The notes beneath the pieces are model-generated. The model ran no database searches. It was not told the DNA's origin and saw only the letters and a list, made by a program, of their open reading frames with translations. DNA of 64,000 nucleotides from Fomes fomentarius (taxonomy: Eukaryota > Basidiomycota > Agaricomycetes > Polyporales > Polyporaceae): contig JABYQN010000008.1 in the NCBI GenBank assembly GCA_022606135.1, positions 1,426,001 through 1,490,000 on the forward strand. The letters are read 5' to 3'. Positions 1 to 11,488 of the stretch are shown here, piece after piece. Numbering within the stretch: the stretch's first letter is position 1; each line of letters begins with the position of its first letter. The translations under genes were made by a program, and so were the position numbers.

Positions 1-87
1 TTCTTTCTCCCGCCCAGCACAGCCCCTATTCCAGCAGGGCCCTACCCTCCGCCCCGCTTCAAGTTCAGACCGGTCACCGACGAGCAA

Positions 88-1107
88 GTGCGGCGTGCCA
101 TTCATTCGCTCAAGGCGTTCAAGGCACCGGGCCCCGACGCGATCCCCAACGAGGTGTACCGCCATTGCGCTGAGACGCTAACCCCGTTTTTAGGCACCCT
201 CTTCCGAGCCACTTTTGCGCTTGGCTACTACCCGGACCAGTGGAAGTTGTCGGACACAGTCGTGCTGAAGAAACCGGGCAAGACCGACTACACCGTCGCC
301 AAGGCATGGCGTCCGATTGCCCTGCTAAGCTGCATGTCCAAAATTCTCTCCCGGTGTGTCGCAGATGTTTTGGTATATGAGGCTGAACACCGCTCGCTTC
401 TGGCCAACATGCAGTTTGGGGGTAGGGCAGGGCGCACTACTACTGACTCGATCCATTTAGTCACGAAGACCATCAAGGACGCGTGGCGTAAGCACCAGGT
501 GGTGTCCGTCGTTTTTCTCGACATCAAGTCCACCTTTCCGGCCGCCGCCCCGGAGCGCCTTTTTCACAACTTGCGCATGCGTGGAGTTCCCCGAGATGCA
601 TGCGCGGCTAACGGAGAGACTGCAGTAGGTTCTATGGATGATGTCGCAATGATCGCGATTGGCAAGACGTTCCCGGACTGCCACAGCAAGATACGTCAGT
701 TCATGGAGCGCTCCGGGGGGGCCTTTGACTGGTCGCAGGCGCACAACTCGACTTACTCCCTCGATAAATTCGGGCTGCTCAACTGCAAGGCCCGTATGAA
801 GGATCTTGGCCCGACGCTCACGCTCACGGATGGCACAGTCGTGCGACCCACTGACCATCACCGCTTCTTAGGGCTCCTGGTCAACCACAAGTTGCGCTTC
901 AAGCAGCATCTCGTGCTTGCGTACACGCGGGGCAGCCAATGGGTTGCCGTCATCCGACGGCTAGCGAAAGCTAGACATGGCCTCTCCATGGCAGTAGTCT
1001 GGCGTCTCTACCTTACAGTCGCTATCCCCAGTATGATGTACGCCGCTGACACCTTTCTTACTCCAGTGCGGACACTCCCAGGGACAAGAGGCAACACGGC
1101 TCCGTAG
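88..1107 (+). pseudogene. Reverse transcriptase fragment with internal deletion
   Basis: The frame carries recognisable RT motifs: the fingers region APGPDAIPNEVY, the WRPIALLS block, and motif A as VVFLDIKSTFP. The motif C DD follows about 30 residues after motif A (GSMDDVAMIAIGK). In intact LINE RTs roughly 70 residues, including motif B, lie between them, so a deletion near 590-630 has removed part of the palm. The frame ends at 1107, and homology continues in another frame from about 1080. The ATG at 88 is internal to the ancestral ORF, which presumably began upstream of the window. The protein could not be catalytically active. Confidence 0.85.
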
Positions 1108-2468
1108 GCCCGGTGCGACAGCTTGCGATGGTACAGCGGCAGGCGCTGCTGGTGATGACAGGAGCGCTCCGCTCGACTGCGACTGATGTCTTGGAGGCAC
1201 ACGCTAACCTGCTCCCCTTTGACCTTCTTGTTGACAGGATGTGTCACCGTGCGGCGGTCCGGCTCTGCACACTGCCGGTGTCTCACCCCTTAGCTACTCA
1301 CGTCCAACGCGCGGGCAAGAGATTTGTCCGCGCGCACCGCTCAGTGCTACATGAGCTCATGGACGCTTACAAGCCCTATTTAGACCTCAACCACACGGAG
1401 CGCATCCAGCCAGCGCGAGTGCATCCCCAGTGGCGCCCCCGGCACAAGGTCCATGTCATCCCCGACCGGGAGGCCGCGGCCACAGACGATGGGCGCTGGC
1501 GCAGACACGGAGCGTACCGCATCTACACTGACGGCTCCAACATAGACGGCGGGGTTGGAGTGGCGGCAATTCTCTACCCGCCGGGGCGCAGGCGCCCACG
1601 CTCCTTGTTCCTGCACCTCGGCCCTTCGACCCGGCACACCGTATACGAGGCGGAGATCGTTGCCACCATCCTCGGCTTGGAGCTTCTGCGGACGGAGTGG
1701 GGCATCTGCAAGGCATCTATCGCGCTCGACAATATGGCGGCCATCCAGGCCTCCACGCTACGCTCTTCGGCACCGGGCCGTTACCTTACTGACATCTTCC
1801 ACCAACAGCTCGAACAGCTCAAGAAGATCCATCCAGAGCTTCGGCTCACCCTGCGCTGGGTGCCAGGTCACGATGACGTCCCCAGTAATGAAGCTGCAGA
1901 TGCAGCAGCAAAGGAGGCCGCAGGCGGCCGATCCTCCTCCTCCCGACACCTCCCCAAGCCACTTCGTCACCCTCTGCCCATGAGCACCTCACGGGCACGC
2001 CAGAACTACGCAAAAGAGCTCCAAAGGCGGGCTGACGCACGCTGGAAGACCTCCCCAAGGAGTGCACGGCTAGTGGACATTGACAGCGGCCTGCCGTCCC
2101 GCAAATACGATGAGCTGGTCACGTCTCTCACGCGCAGACACGCTAACCTTCTTACCCAGCTTCGCACCGGTCATGTTCCGCTTCAAAAGCACCTCGCTCG
2201 CATTGGCAAGGTGCTCTCAGAGACGTGCCCGGCGTGCGGAGAAGCACCGGAGACGGTTGCGCACTACCTGCTCATCTGCCCTACTTTTTCAGTCAACCGG
2301 GCCATGCACTATGCGCCGCTGGGCTTCTCCGGGCGGCGACTCAAGGTCCTCCTCAATTCTCCTAAGGCAGTGCGACCACTCTTCAACTACATCAACTCCA
2401 CGGCTCGCTTCCGACAAGTTTTCGGCACTCTCAGCGCCCCGGACCGCAATGACGACGAGGATGACTAA
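1080..2468 (+). pseudogene. RNase H domain and C-terminal zinc motif of the LINE ORF2
   Basis: This frame contains an RNase H fold with its acidic residues in order: D in YTDGSN (about 1525-1540), E in YEAEIV (about 1645), D in ALDNMA (about 1730) and the final D in SNEAADAAA (about 1890). A CPAC...H...C cluster near 2227-2275 matches the C-terminal CCHC motif of fungal LINE ORF2 proteins. The domain has no internal stop. It is out of frame with the upstream RT, so it would only be made if the element were repaired or if it initiated internally (GTG 1113 or ATG 1128). Confidence 0.85.
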
Positions 2469-2664
2469 CCCCAACAGCATCGCACCTTACTCGAGACACG
2501 TTTGCTGACCCTGCTTCTCCCGACAGGCTAACTGACCAACTCTTATCCCCCGGAACCTGACTCCGACGCTACCCGCCGCCTTGTGGCGCTGGACTCTCCT
2601 CAACTCCTCCTCACCCTCAAGCCACCCTCAAGTCTCCCGTACCCCCCTGGTTTCCCCTCCTATC

Positions 2665-2898
2665 TGTTGGAGTTCGAGAGAGAGGAAATCGGTAGATTGT
2701 AGGGACGTAGACTGGTAGTATAAGTACATGCATGATACAATGGATATTGAGTAACAAAGTAACAAAAGAGCTATTGTATGAGTGATAAGCGAGATAACAA
2801 AGGCAATAGTAAGTATGCATAAGGTCCGTTTGTAAGTGTCAATACAAACGGACATAATGAAAGTAAGAACTCGTTAGTAACCTTTTGTTACTACAACA
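2665..2898. mobile_element. Solo LTR (Copia-like), 234 bp, with 5-bp target-site duplication
   Basis: The segment begins TGTTGGAG and ends CTACAACA, giving the TG...CA termini with short inverted repeats (TGTTG/CAACA) expected of a Ty1/Copia-type LTR. It is more AT-rich than its surroundings. The five bases before it (2660-2664) and after it (2899-2903) are both CTATC, a perfect target-site duplication. No internal retrotransposon sequence is present, so it is the product of LTR-LTR recombination. It interrupts the 3' tail of the LINE and therefore inserted after the LINE. Confidence 0.87.
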
Positions 2899-3363
2899 CT
2901 ATCCCCCTCTCCTTCGTCCGTACATCCTGCACATACGCACGGCCGTCACGGTGACCAGCTGTCCCGCCTCGGGGGGAGGAAGGCCCGCTTAAGGCGGCAG
3001 TGCACCCACGCGTGTGCTGCCGCTGCGGATCCGCCGACCTGAACCCTGCAGTTGAAAGTGAGATGCTGCGTCCCGCCGGCCCTCCGCGACCACCCGGCCA
3101 GCTACACCGACAGTACACGCCGCACCCCATGCTTCCCCCTCCTCTTATGCTCACTCTTTCTATTGGCCCCGTCTATCTACCTTACATCTCAAACTGCTAA
3201 TGGCATGGCCGCGTCGCCTCGGTCTCCGCACACATTTCCCCTCCTGCCGTCCAGTTTGACCCGTTGATAGTTTATCATGTAGCTACCTTGCAGAGTACTG
3301 CCTACCATAGGGCTCGGCCCTCAAGGGCAATAAACGAGGAACACAAAAAAAAAAAAAAAAAAA

Positions 3364-3890
3364 CACCCACATACTTCAGGCGCCCACGTACTTGCTTCCG
3401 ATTTCTCATTCTTCCTCGCCAACATGAGGAGAATCCCCACGTGGCTAATGGTTGGTACAACGCGGACACCCACTGTCGATATAGGTAAGTAGATCCATCC
3501 ACCGTCCGTACCGTGCAACAATTCATCCACCCCTATGGCCATCTATATTCGTACAGAATGCCATGGATCGAAAATGACGGCCTTCTGGCCTCGCCGGAGA
3601 ACAGGTTGGTTACTATGCTGACATCCTCTAGCGGACTTGGATGGTATGTTGCCGTTCAAGTTGAGCCCGCCTCGTTCGTCTTGAACATAAATCGTGGCAG
3701 TACGGTGATGAACGTACCCGATCTTGTACTCCTCACGGAATGGATCAACGATTTGCGGAGCTTGCAAACCAGCCTGAGGCTGTGAGGGCCTATATAGTGC
3801 CGGTACGGCTCAACCGCAATCTTTACAGGCGGATATGCTGCCGTCCGTGCTCAAACGTACTTCACCCATCAGGGGCGGCCCTCACTTGCG
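3364..3890. other. Gene-free stretch after the LINE
   Basis: I see no convincing gene. Short frames on both strands between 3510 and 3785 mirror each other and match nothing I recognise. Confidence 0.5.
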
Positions 3891-3898
3891 TATAAAAG
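3891..3898 (+). promoter_or_regulatory. TATA box upstream of the kinase fragment
   Basis: TATAAAAG lies about 140 bases before the ATG at 4034. The interval between them contains near-repeats of TCTTCTTCGTCGTTCC (about 3927, 3969 and 4001), a pyrimidine-rich leader that was partly duplicated. Confidence 0.5.
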
Positions 3899-4033
3899 GA
3901 GGGGACCTCTAGCCTTCGAGCCCCCATCTTCTTCGTCGTTCCAGTTCCAGGTGAACCTCGTTCCAAGCGAATATCTTCTTCGTCGTTCCTGGTGAACATA
4001 CTCTTCGTCGTTTCATGTGAAAACATAAGCTCG

Positions 4034-4180
4034 ATGTCGAGCCCCGCGGACTCCGTCCCCAATCTCATTGACTGTGTCGTTGAGACGCGTTATAAGCTCG
4101 TCCAGCTGCTCGGTGCGGGCACCAATGGTGTCATCAACAAGGCACTCGACCGCCAATTCCCCTCCATGTCGCAGCCCTAG
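4034..4180 (+). pseudogene. Truncated protein-kinase N-terminus
   Basis: The 48-codon frame contains a kinase glycine-rich loop: YKLVQLLGAGTNGVINKALD resembles the usual (I/L)GxGxxGxVYKA of serine/threonine kinases. It stops at a TAG right after this segment. No VAIK lysine, HRD or DFG block follows in any frame or plausible exon downstream to 4.9 kb. I read it as the promoter and first segment of a kinase gene whose remainder was lost. A first coding exon of an unseen gene is the alternative. Paralogues of this kind (Ran1/Ksp1-like kinases) are common in basidiomycetes, but the fragment is too short to place. Confidence 0.5.
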
Positions 4181-4951
4181 TACTAGATTTTAGATTTGTA
4201 AGAGGGCTGGTCGTACGCCCCAAGAGATCGCGAAAATTCAAGCCACCGACGGTGCAGGCACCGTCGTGATCTGGTGGATAGAACATACACTCGGACTATA
4301 GACGTTCGAGACTCGGATATTTACCACTGAAATATCACTTATTGCATCCTGCAATCAATACAGAGCACGGCATCGCTCAGGACAGATCTCCTCTGAGGTG
4401 AGGACCTCCTGAATGATGTGCCTCCCTCAAGAGTTCACAATGTCATAAGAAGCAAGAGCCCGTAGCCGAGCCCGCGTTGAGGAGAGCCATAATCTCGATG
4501 AGGCACCGGAGCGCTACTATGATACGGGCGTCCTGGACGCGCTGCGTCAGTCGGCTGAACTTGTGCAACGCCTTCAAATTCCCTCTGGCGCAATACACAA
4601 TATGATGCATGGATTTAATTAAACGTGAAGTCTGAGCCTGAGTGGACCCTACAAATATACGAAAAGGAAAGCAGTCAACATGCGACGGGTGGGGTTCGAA
4701 CATACAAACACCTGGCCGGCTCAATCGAGCTTTCGATCCGCAAACGTCGAATTATGGCTCTTCTCATCGTGGCTGGTGGCATACGACGAACGCTTTGCCC
4801 ATAGCTAAGCTTGTTTGACAGGTAAGTAAGTACTGAGCTACAATGTGTGAACTCCGACGCTTCTAACTTTGTCTGATCCCCAATTTATTCAACGAATGGT
4901 GTCTGCTTTGTGCCCTCCTTCCTCCCACTACCACGATCCTCGGACACGAAG
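4181..4951. other. Gene-free stretch
   Basis: No gene is supported. A sequence resembling a tRNA T-loop (GGTTCGAAC near 4693) has no matching stem and was not called. Confidence 0.5.
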
Positions 4952-7900
4952 ATGACCGTTCCCATCTTTTGGCCTGTAGAGTATTACTATGAACCCATCG
5001 GAAGCACAGCAGCAAGCTGTCTCACCCGAGATTTACCACCGGAGGCTTCCGCGAATATCCTGCTACTGAACTGCACCGATTGCCGCAACGTTCTATTTAC
5101 TGCATTTTGCGAGTCTACGAACCGTGAGCAAATCAGTTTCTCACAGCAGTACCGTTGACTCTGAAGCCATTAATGCAGCCCAAAGGAACCTGGACTTCAC
5201 TTGTTCCGATATCGATCCAGGGATTCTAGGTTAGTTCAGTTGCACGCTACCCAATGTTGCATTATCCATGTTCCAGCACTATTGCAGCGAGGGCCACGAT
5301 TCTTACAACCATGGCGGCGGATGATATCCCTCCGCACGTTGTATGGAACATCTTCTTCCATGTTCATCTGGACGATGATACTTTCTCCCTGTTGGTGGCT
5401 CACTGTCGCAAGCTGTCAGACCATTCAAGATTGGAATTGCTCGCAATATGGGGCGTTTCTACACTTTGGCACAGAGCACACACTTAGTGAAGTGCGGTGT
5501 CTCAATCTCTATGCCGCAGACACAGCGCCTCTACTTGTTCAAGAACCACCACCGAAAGTCCAGCATGACGAAGATGCACCTCGCGAGGTCAGACAGCACG
5601 ACTACCAACACTGTTCCGCTCGCTCCGCTGTACCGATGCACAAGGAAGCCAAACGTGTCTTCGACGAGGCATTCAAGATATACCAGGAGACGGGGACGAC
5701 ATTTACAGACGAGGGAGACATTGCAGCAGCAACGCATCTAAATCCGACCTTCTACTATTCTAGACATGGCCCAGCATCTACCCTTCATCCCTGTGTAGAC
5801 CCTCTCACACCCTTCCATCCCGCCCCTCTCTTTGGTGACCGCGACCCTGAATCGGTGTCGGTGATGGATCTCGTTCAGGCCTGTCGTCAAGAGTTTGAGT
5901 CTTGGTGTACTGCTATTCGCGCAGTACACTACTCGCAGGGGCGTCGCATCACGATCCGTCTCATACTCGGAGATCCGCTGATCGTCACAAGAGCGCTGGA
6001 GGAGTTCGGAAGGGCCAAGGTCCTGGATTCGGGCACTCCCGTATCGTCATGGACCATGCGACCGATGGTACTTAGCGAAGAGGAATACCTTCACCGCCAC
6101 GCGCCGACCACTTTCAATGTCGTTGACACCTCTACGCTATGGGATACTGCTGGGATGTTCCACATCCTGTCTTCGGTGACGCCACTTCTCTCTGTGTCAT
6201 CTCACTGCGATAGCGTGGTCTACACCGAGTCGCTAGTTGCTTGGCGCCACGACAAGAAGACGAAGATCCCTGAGTACCAATACGAGCTATTCACCGAGAT
6301 CGCTCTATGGTTCGACCTCTGCCCTGTCGACTTCCTCACAGGGTTCACCTCGCGGTATAATGCTCACGAAACCCTTGTCTTCGACGGAGACGACCATACG
6401 CGCCGCCACGAAGTTCTTGTGTGGAAGCGACCAAATTCCGGAGATCATGTAGCTCGCCGCAACCCTCATCCGAAGGTCATACTCCAGGGACCGACTCAGC
6501 TTGCTTCGCGGTTGTTTGCAGTTTTCATTCGACTCTTCGGAGACTTGGATTGGTTCTCGCACCTCACAGTTCACCTAGACACATGGCGACGGGAGCGGCG
6601 GACATACGAATACCTGCTCTATACTCGAGAGTCATACGCCCGGTTCCTCCGATGCGCAAGAGACAGGTTCTGCGACCCGCAGGAATGGAACGAGGCCATG
6701 AACATCCTTTTAAATCGTCTCAGCAGGGAACTTCATATGGACGGTGCTAGTCAGGCAGAACTCTAGACTCAACTCTATCGTCTAGGCGTTGGCAGCGCTC
6801 ACTACATGGACCAGCCGACCGAACCAAAATCGGGTCGCCTATCTGTCTGGAATACCCTTCCTCCCATGAGCAAGCTCTCCCTCGTCGTCCCGGCGGAGAA
6901 AATCAGGAATCTGACTACAATTTGTCGATGCGTTGGGAACTCGTCCATGGCCGTATCAGTTGATGCAGTGGGCGGCCGCGCGGGCTGGTTTCAGTGTCTT
7001 AATGTTACCTTCGGCAAGGCCATAGATGTTGGCACAGAAGCCGCCCCCCAGATTCTTATCGAGGAAGACGAGGAAGGTATACGCGGGCATTCGGAGATGA
7101 TACTCACTTTCGTGGTGGGAACCGAGTTACTTTCAGATTTGGTGAACGTCGATATGAGTCAGTGGGAAGACTCGCGACCCCTCATTTCCCTCTTCTTTAT
7201 GATATGCCATCCGGGGAGAGCTACGTGGCGACCAGAGGATGGACGGCCCTGTAAAGTCCTCGTCTTCGAAGCTGACTTCGAAGATCGCCAATCCGTGTTC
7301 ATCGAGCCGGCATCATGCCTACCGTCCGTCAACTCGCCGTGGCCCTGTGCCTGGTTGGCACGCACGAAGCCTTCACCATCTGAGCCGATGCCAATTGGCA
7401 AACAAGTCTTCGTGCAAGTGGAGGTGGAAGAGGAAGAAGACGATAGCGACCGGAGGAAGATCTCGGGTTTGACCGCCAGGATCGAGGTCGACAACCCTCA
7501 ACTTCGCGCTGCGCTTGTTCCTGGATTGAACGTGGTAGAGATCGAACAAGTCTCCCCTTGTGCGTTACGTGCATATCTCGGGGGATACGAACAGGACGTC
7601 GTCTATCCTCTGCCGGCTAGTACGGACGGTGCCCGACAGAGAATGAACTTCACCACTAAACTGGGGGCTTTTCATTTCGATGTGAGTACGCATATCTCCC
7701 GCATTGCACGCACCGGCACCATATACTGATCGACGCATGTAGTTGTTTTTGCCAGTAGCGCATATCACTTTCGAACCAGGAGGATACAAGCTCAATCCTG
7801 TCTCAACGGTCTCTTCGAAAGACGGACTGACCTTCCCCTGGAGTATCCACCGCGTGAACCTTGACCGCATGCCTATCGTCAATCTCAGCGCGCCAGCGCT

Positions 7901-8795
7901 AAACGACTGGCTCGACGGGCACGTTTGGTCGCGACTCTCCATCACGGACAACACGATGAAGACGTGCACCGCTATCAGGAACAATCGGGAGTTCACCGCA
8001 AGAATATGGCCGTTGCCGAAGGACTCCATCTATTGCCTCCTCTATCGACCGTTCACGACACGCGGGAGGCTGACGGACGAAGGGGCGCCGTTCCGCATTA
8101 TATCCCTATACGATCTCACACTGACAATGGGGGAGATGCATACCTCCGACACATTCATTTTCATGAACGACCTCCGATATGACCTCACAGCCCACACCGT
8201 GGTGGCAGACGCATACGTCCTCACTCTCGCCCCACCGCTCACCTACGATCTGGTCAGTGCCTTGGTCGACATGGCAGCTGTTCCTGTGCACGGTGGAGAG
8301 ATGCGGTTGTGCAAGCAGCTGCTCCCTACCCTTGCCGAACGTTGTCGTACCTGGTCGCACGGTCCGAACTGCGAGTATGAGGCGACCGGTCGGATTCCTT
8401 TGGAGACGGAGGCATTATATGGTGACCCTCTCTGCAGCTGCGGCCGTGGCAAAGACGTCGAGGGAATGAGCCGGGACCCGCTATGGGCACCCCTCAAGCC
8501 ATATGTGACGCGCATTGCGCTGTCCCCCCTGTTCCCGGTGTGGTACCTTGAGCCGATGATACGGAAGTTCCTCAGGCGCGCGGGATTCGTTCATGGAGAT
8601 GGAAGACCGAGAGAAGTCCCGGGAACGACGCCGAAGTGCTGGGTCTGCGGCGTGGTGAAGTATGAGTTGAAGAGATGCTCGCGATGCCGAGCGGTGTTCT
8701 ACTGCTCGCAGGAGTGTCAGAGGGAGCATTGGCCGAAGCACAAGGCACACTGTGAACAGAAGGACAAGGAGTCGAAGCAGTTGGCCATAGAATGA
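4952..8795 (+). pseudogene. DUF4470 / MYND zinc-finger protein with a frameshift and an in-frame stop
   Basis: Exons: 4952-5123, 5179-5229, 5288-7681, 7743-8795 (about 1,220 codons). The N-terminus matches my memory of the basidiomycete DUF4470 domain (SCLTRDLPPEASANILLLNC, then RNLDFTCSDIDPGIL, then QYGAFLHFGTEHTLSEVR). The C-terminus is a MYND zinc finger with Cys/His in the expected order (CWVCG...CSRCRAVFYCSQEC...HWPKHKAHC). Such proteins are common in mushrooms and their function is unknown; MYND fingers usually bind proteins. Two lesions interrupt it. Homology moves from frame 1 to frame 2 between about 5400 and 5430 with no usable intron. A TAG at 6764-6766 lies in the same frame as the continuing homology. 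It is either a recent pseudogene, two genes, or a sequence with errors. The last exon pair (7682-7742 intron) is clean. Confidence 0.72.
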
Positions 8796-9019
8796 TGCAG
8801 CACTAGTATATGTATTTCGTGTGTTCTGTAATTATGAAGTTGTGCGCTCCATACGGTATCTTCAGAATGGGGCAGAACAGGGTGTAGAATTGGGATGAGC
8901 GGGGGTACAACGCTGGCGTCGTCATTCTAGTAATACAACAGCAACAGAACGAAGTAGTCGTCGGGAACCAAGGTAAGCATATGCGAACGAAGAGCGAGTC
9001 TATACATCTCGGACAGTAT

Positions 9020-10047
9020 TCAGTCAAAGCTCCGCTTCTTCGTCGAGTACTCCTTCTTGTCCATGCACCGTCTAATGTGGCGCACGCACGCAGACTCGCG
9101 CCAGTGGTTCTGCAGCCCGCACAGCGGGCAGCGGTACGCGACTTTGAAGTGGATGTTGAGCAGGTGCCGACCGACGCTCTCGATCGTCATCGCGCCACCC
9201 GCACCCTTCTTGCCCTCGCCGTCGTCGCGGCTCGCAGACGCGCACGACTTGCAGCCGGGAATGGGGAACGGACACTTCGCCTTGCAAGTGCTGCCCGAAG
9301 GCCCGCTGCAGCCGGGGGTGAGGCAGAGCTCGTTATGGTGGACCTTCTTGAAGTGCCCGCGCCAGGCGGAGTCCTTGTCCTCGAGCGCAACGCCGCACCC
9401 CGGCATAGGGCAGCGAGGAAGCGTCGCGGACTGCACCTTGACGGGATGCAGGTGCGCGGGGAGGGGAGCCTTGGCGGTTCGCCGGGATGTGGCGGGACGC
9501 TTCGCTGGGCGGCGGGGGGGTATGTACTCGGAGCAGCAGGAGGAAGCATCGTCTTCGTAGTCGGAGTCGTCTGCCTTGCGCTTGAGCGGGCGCGTGATGG
9601 GGGAAATGGCCTCCTGAGAGGACGGAGGAGACGAATCGTCCGTCGAGGATGTGGCCGAGTGGACAGAAATGTCAATCACGTCGTTATCCTCGATCTGAGA
9701 GGCGAACCAGTCATCCAGAGGCTGGAGGAACACCGAAGGCGAGACGCAGCGATGCTCGATAGGTGCGACAGCGGTAGGGTCGGCTGAAGGAGTAGGGGTC
9801 GAATCGAAGAAGCCGGCGCCGACCTCTGAGAATATGGAGAGAGGCTGAAGGTCGAAGGGGGTATCTGCGGGCATGGTATCGCGACTGAACGCCTCGAAGT
9901 CGAACCAGGTCGACATAGGATCCTGGACAAGAGACACTTCGAGGAAACTACAACGACATTAACAGGTGTGTGAGTGCTAGGCACAGAGGATATTTACCTC
10001 GAAGGCTCGAAGAGAGTGTCGGAGGCGAGTGGGGTGAAGAAGGTCAT
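9020..10047 (-). CDS. C2H2-like zinc-finger protein, probable transcription factor
   Basis: Exons 10047-9998 and 9947-9020 give 325 residues. The first exon (MTFFTPLASDTLFE) joins in frame across a 50-bp intron to the body that contains MSTWFDFEAF. The start could instead be that internal ATG (9916). The N-terminal half is acidic and Ser/Pro-rich, followed by a basic patch (PLKRKADD, PRRPAKRPATSRRTAK) that looks like a nuclear signal. The C-terminal third holds three irregular Cys/His clusters: CPMPGCGVAL...H...H, CPFPIPGCKSC...H...H and CPLCGLQNHWRES...H...C. Spacing is non-canonical but typical of basidiomycete fingers. Its upstream region carries a striking repeat array (10224-10473). It is convergent with the MYND gene. 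Confidence 0.8.
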
Positions 10048-10223
10048 TGGTATGAGCGCGGAGAGGAGGGAGGACGCGGTGAGGTGTTTGGGGTGTCGCT
10101 GGAGAGGTGCTCTCGAGGATGTGGGGGGCGAATGTGTCCGAGGCCACGAATATCGAGTTCGAGCAAGGTGGGCCGCATTTTATGTGCTTGCTGCAACAAA
10201 GATTCCAACACGTCGGGGAGTTG

Positions 10224-10473
10224 GCAAAGCGTCCTCCAGCGTCTGCAAAGCGTACACTGCCCAAGTGACGGTGCCCGTGCATGCTACTGCAAAGCGTTCG
10301 AAGGCGTGTACTTCCTTATTGGTTTGCCGAAAAAGCGTCCCAGGAACCTAGTACACCGATAATGTCCGAATTCACGCCCCGACATAGATGGCAAAGCGTC
10401 GGGCGGTGATATCATCAGATATAGCTTTGCAGACGCCCAAGTAGTCTGTATTCTTGGGCGTCTGCAAAGCGTC
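10224..10473. promoter_or_regulatory. Array of GCAAAGCGTC elements upstream of the zinc-finger gene
   Basis: GCAAAGCG recurs at 10224, 10245, 10289, 10391 and 10464, mostly as GCAAAGCGTC. A degenerate AAAAGCGTC lies at 10331, and the core GCTTTGC occurs inverted at 10424. The array starts about 180 bases upstream of the zinc-finger start codon (minus strand). Repeated 10-bp sites in a promoter suggest a transcription-factor binding cluster. The other neighbour, VPS26, starts more than 1 kb away. Confidence 0.55.
10424..10470. repeat. Perfect 18-bp inverted repeat with 11-bp spacer
   Basis: GCTTTGCAGACGCCCAAG (10424-10441) is followed after 11 bases by its exact reverse complement (10453-10470). 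Both arms contain the core of the surrounding repeated element. It could be a paired protein-binding site, a hairpin in a transcript leader or a relic of a small element. No target-site duplication is evident. Confidence 0.85.
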
Positions 10474-11488
10474 GCGCCTCATGTGCACATGAACATGCGT
10501 CATCCGCTCTTCACACAAGACAACTGCGAGTGGCTCACCGAATCTCGTCACTGGCAGCTTGCGGGGGAAGAGCCGGTAGAATCGGCAAGAGGCGAGTGAG
10601 GAGAGAGGACTCGACCCAGACCGTTCTCAGACAGTCGCATGGACAACTGATGTTGACTCCGAAGGCCAGAGTAACAATCCGACCTGATAGTTTTTGAAGC
10701 TGAAAAAGCACCAATCGTTGAGTCAAGTTAGAGAATGTACTATCACTGCCAAGAGCAAGACGCACTCAAGGCAGGGGTACCGCCAGTCCTTGGTGGAACG
10801 GACAGGAAACACCTTTGACTACGAGACTAGGCAAAGTAGCATCAATTGACAGAGTATTCAAACTCTACTTGAGGGCTATATCTGTTGAGGTCTCGGACTG
10901 TTGAGGCACTGGAAGTACAAAATGAACTAGAAGTATTGAGTCGTCCATGCCAAGGAAAGAATATGACCTCGTCGTCACATACGTACGATTTAAATACATG
11001 CACCGTAAGCATGGTTCTACCTGACGTACTCACCTATTCGTCCAAAAAAATTCGTGTCCAATCTGTGCATCTTCCATACATCGAGTGGATAGAGAAGGAG
11101 GGAGGAGGTAGAAGGTTGTCGCGGAGGGGACACGGCTAGCCGAGTCTTTCTTCACTCGAGCACGTCGCCCCATAGGCAATGCGAGACAATTATGAGGTAC
11201 TGACATGGCCCAATCTTGCTTCTGTGGTTAAATATTGAAATGAAAGTCATGGTTAGAGCCCAAAATGGATGAAGACGTTTTGAATTCAACGATGACTGTA
11301 GGTGAACTTGAGGTGCCAGTGGAAGTCTCGGCTCGGCATATTCCGCGCGCTACTCCCTGCGCTCTGAGTCTCTGCCAGAGCTCACTTGTACTACTACTAC
11401 TGCGCTCTCGCTGCGCAGTACAGGGAGCCCCTTCTAACAACCTCTTCGATACGCTTGGGCCCAAGCGAAACATCTGACTACCACAATC
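10474..11488. other. Intergenic region before VPS26
   Basis: No gene is supported here. It contains the VPS26 promoter and 5' leader; no clear TATA box was seen. Confidence 0.5.

Larger units (their letters stand above)
1..3363 (+). mobile_element. Non-LTR (LINE-type) retrotransposon, 5'-truncated by the window edge
   Basis: The segment reads as a reverse transcriptase followed by an RNase H domain, then a non-coding tail with AATAAA at 3329-3334 and a run of 19 A at 3345-3363. That order (RT, RNase H, C-terminal zinc motif, poly-A) is typical of fungal LINE elements. The copy is dead: the RT lacks the block between motifs A and C, and a frame change near 1080 separates RT from RNase H. A solo LTR sits in its 3' tail (2665-2898). 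The 5' end and any ORF1 lie outside the window, so the target-site duplication cannot be tested. Confidence 0.88.

Noticed and set aside
4680..4710. tRNA-like T-loop GGTTCGAAC
   Set aside because: The flanking bases do not pair as a T-stem on either strand and no D-arm or acceptor stem fits.
8981..9787. 268-codon plus-strand frame
   Set aside because: Shadow of the zinc-finger gene on the minus strand.
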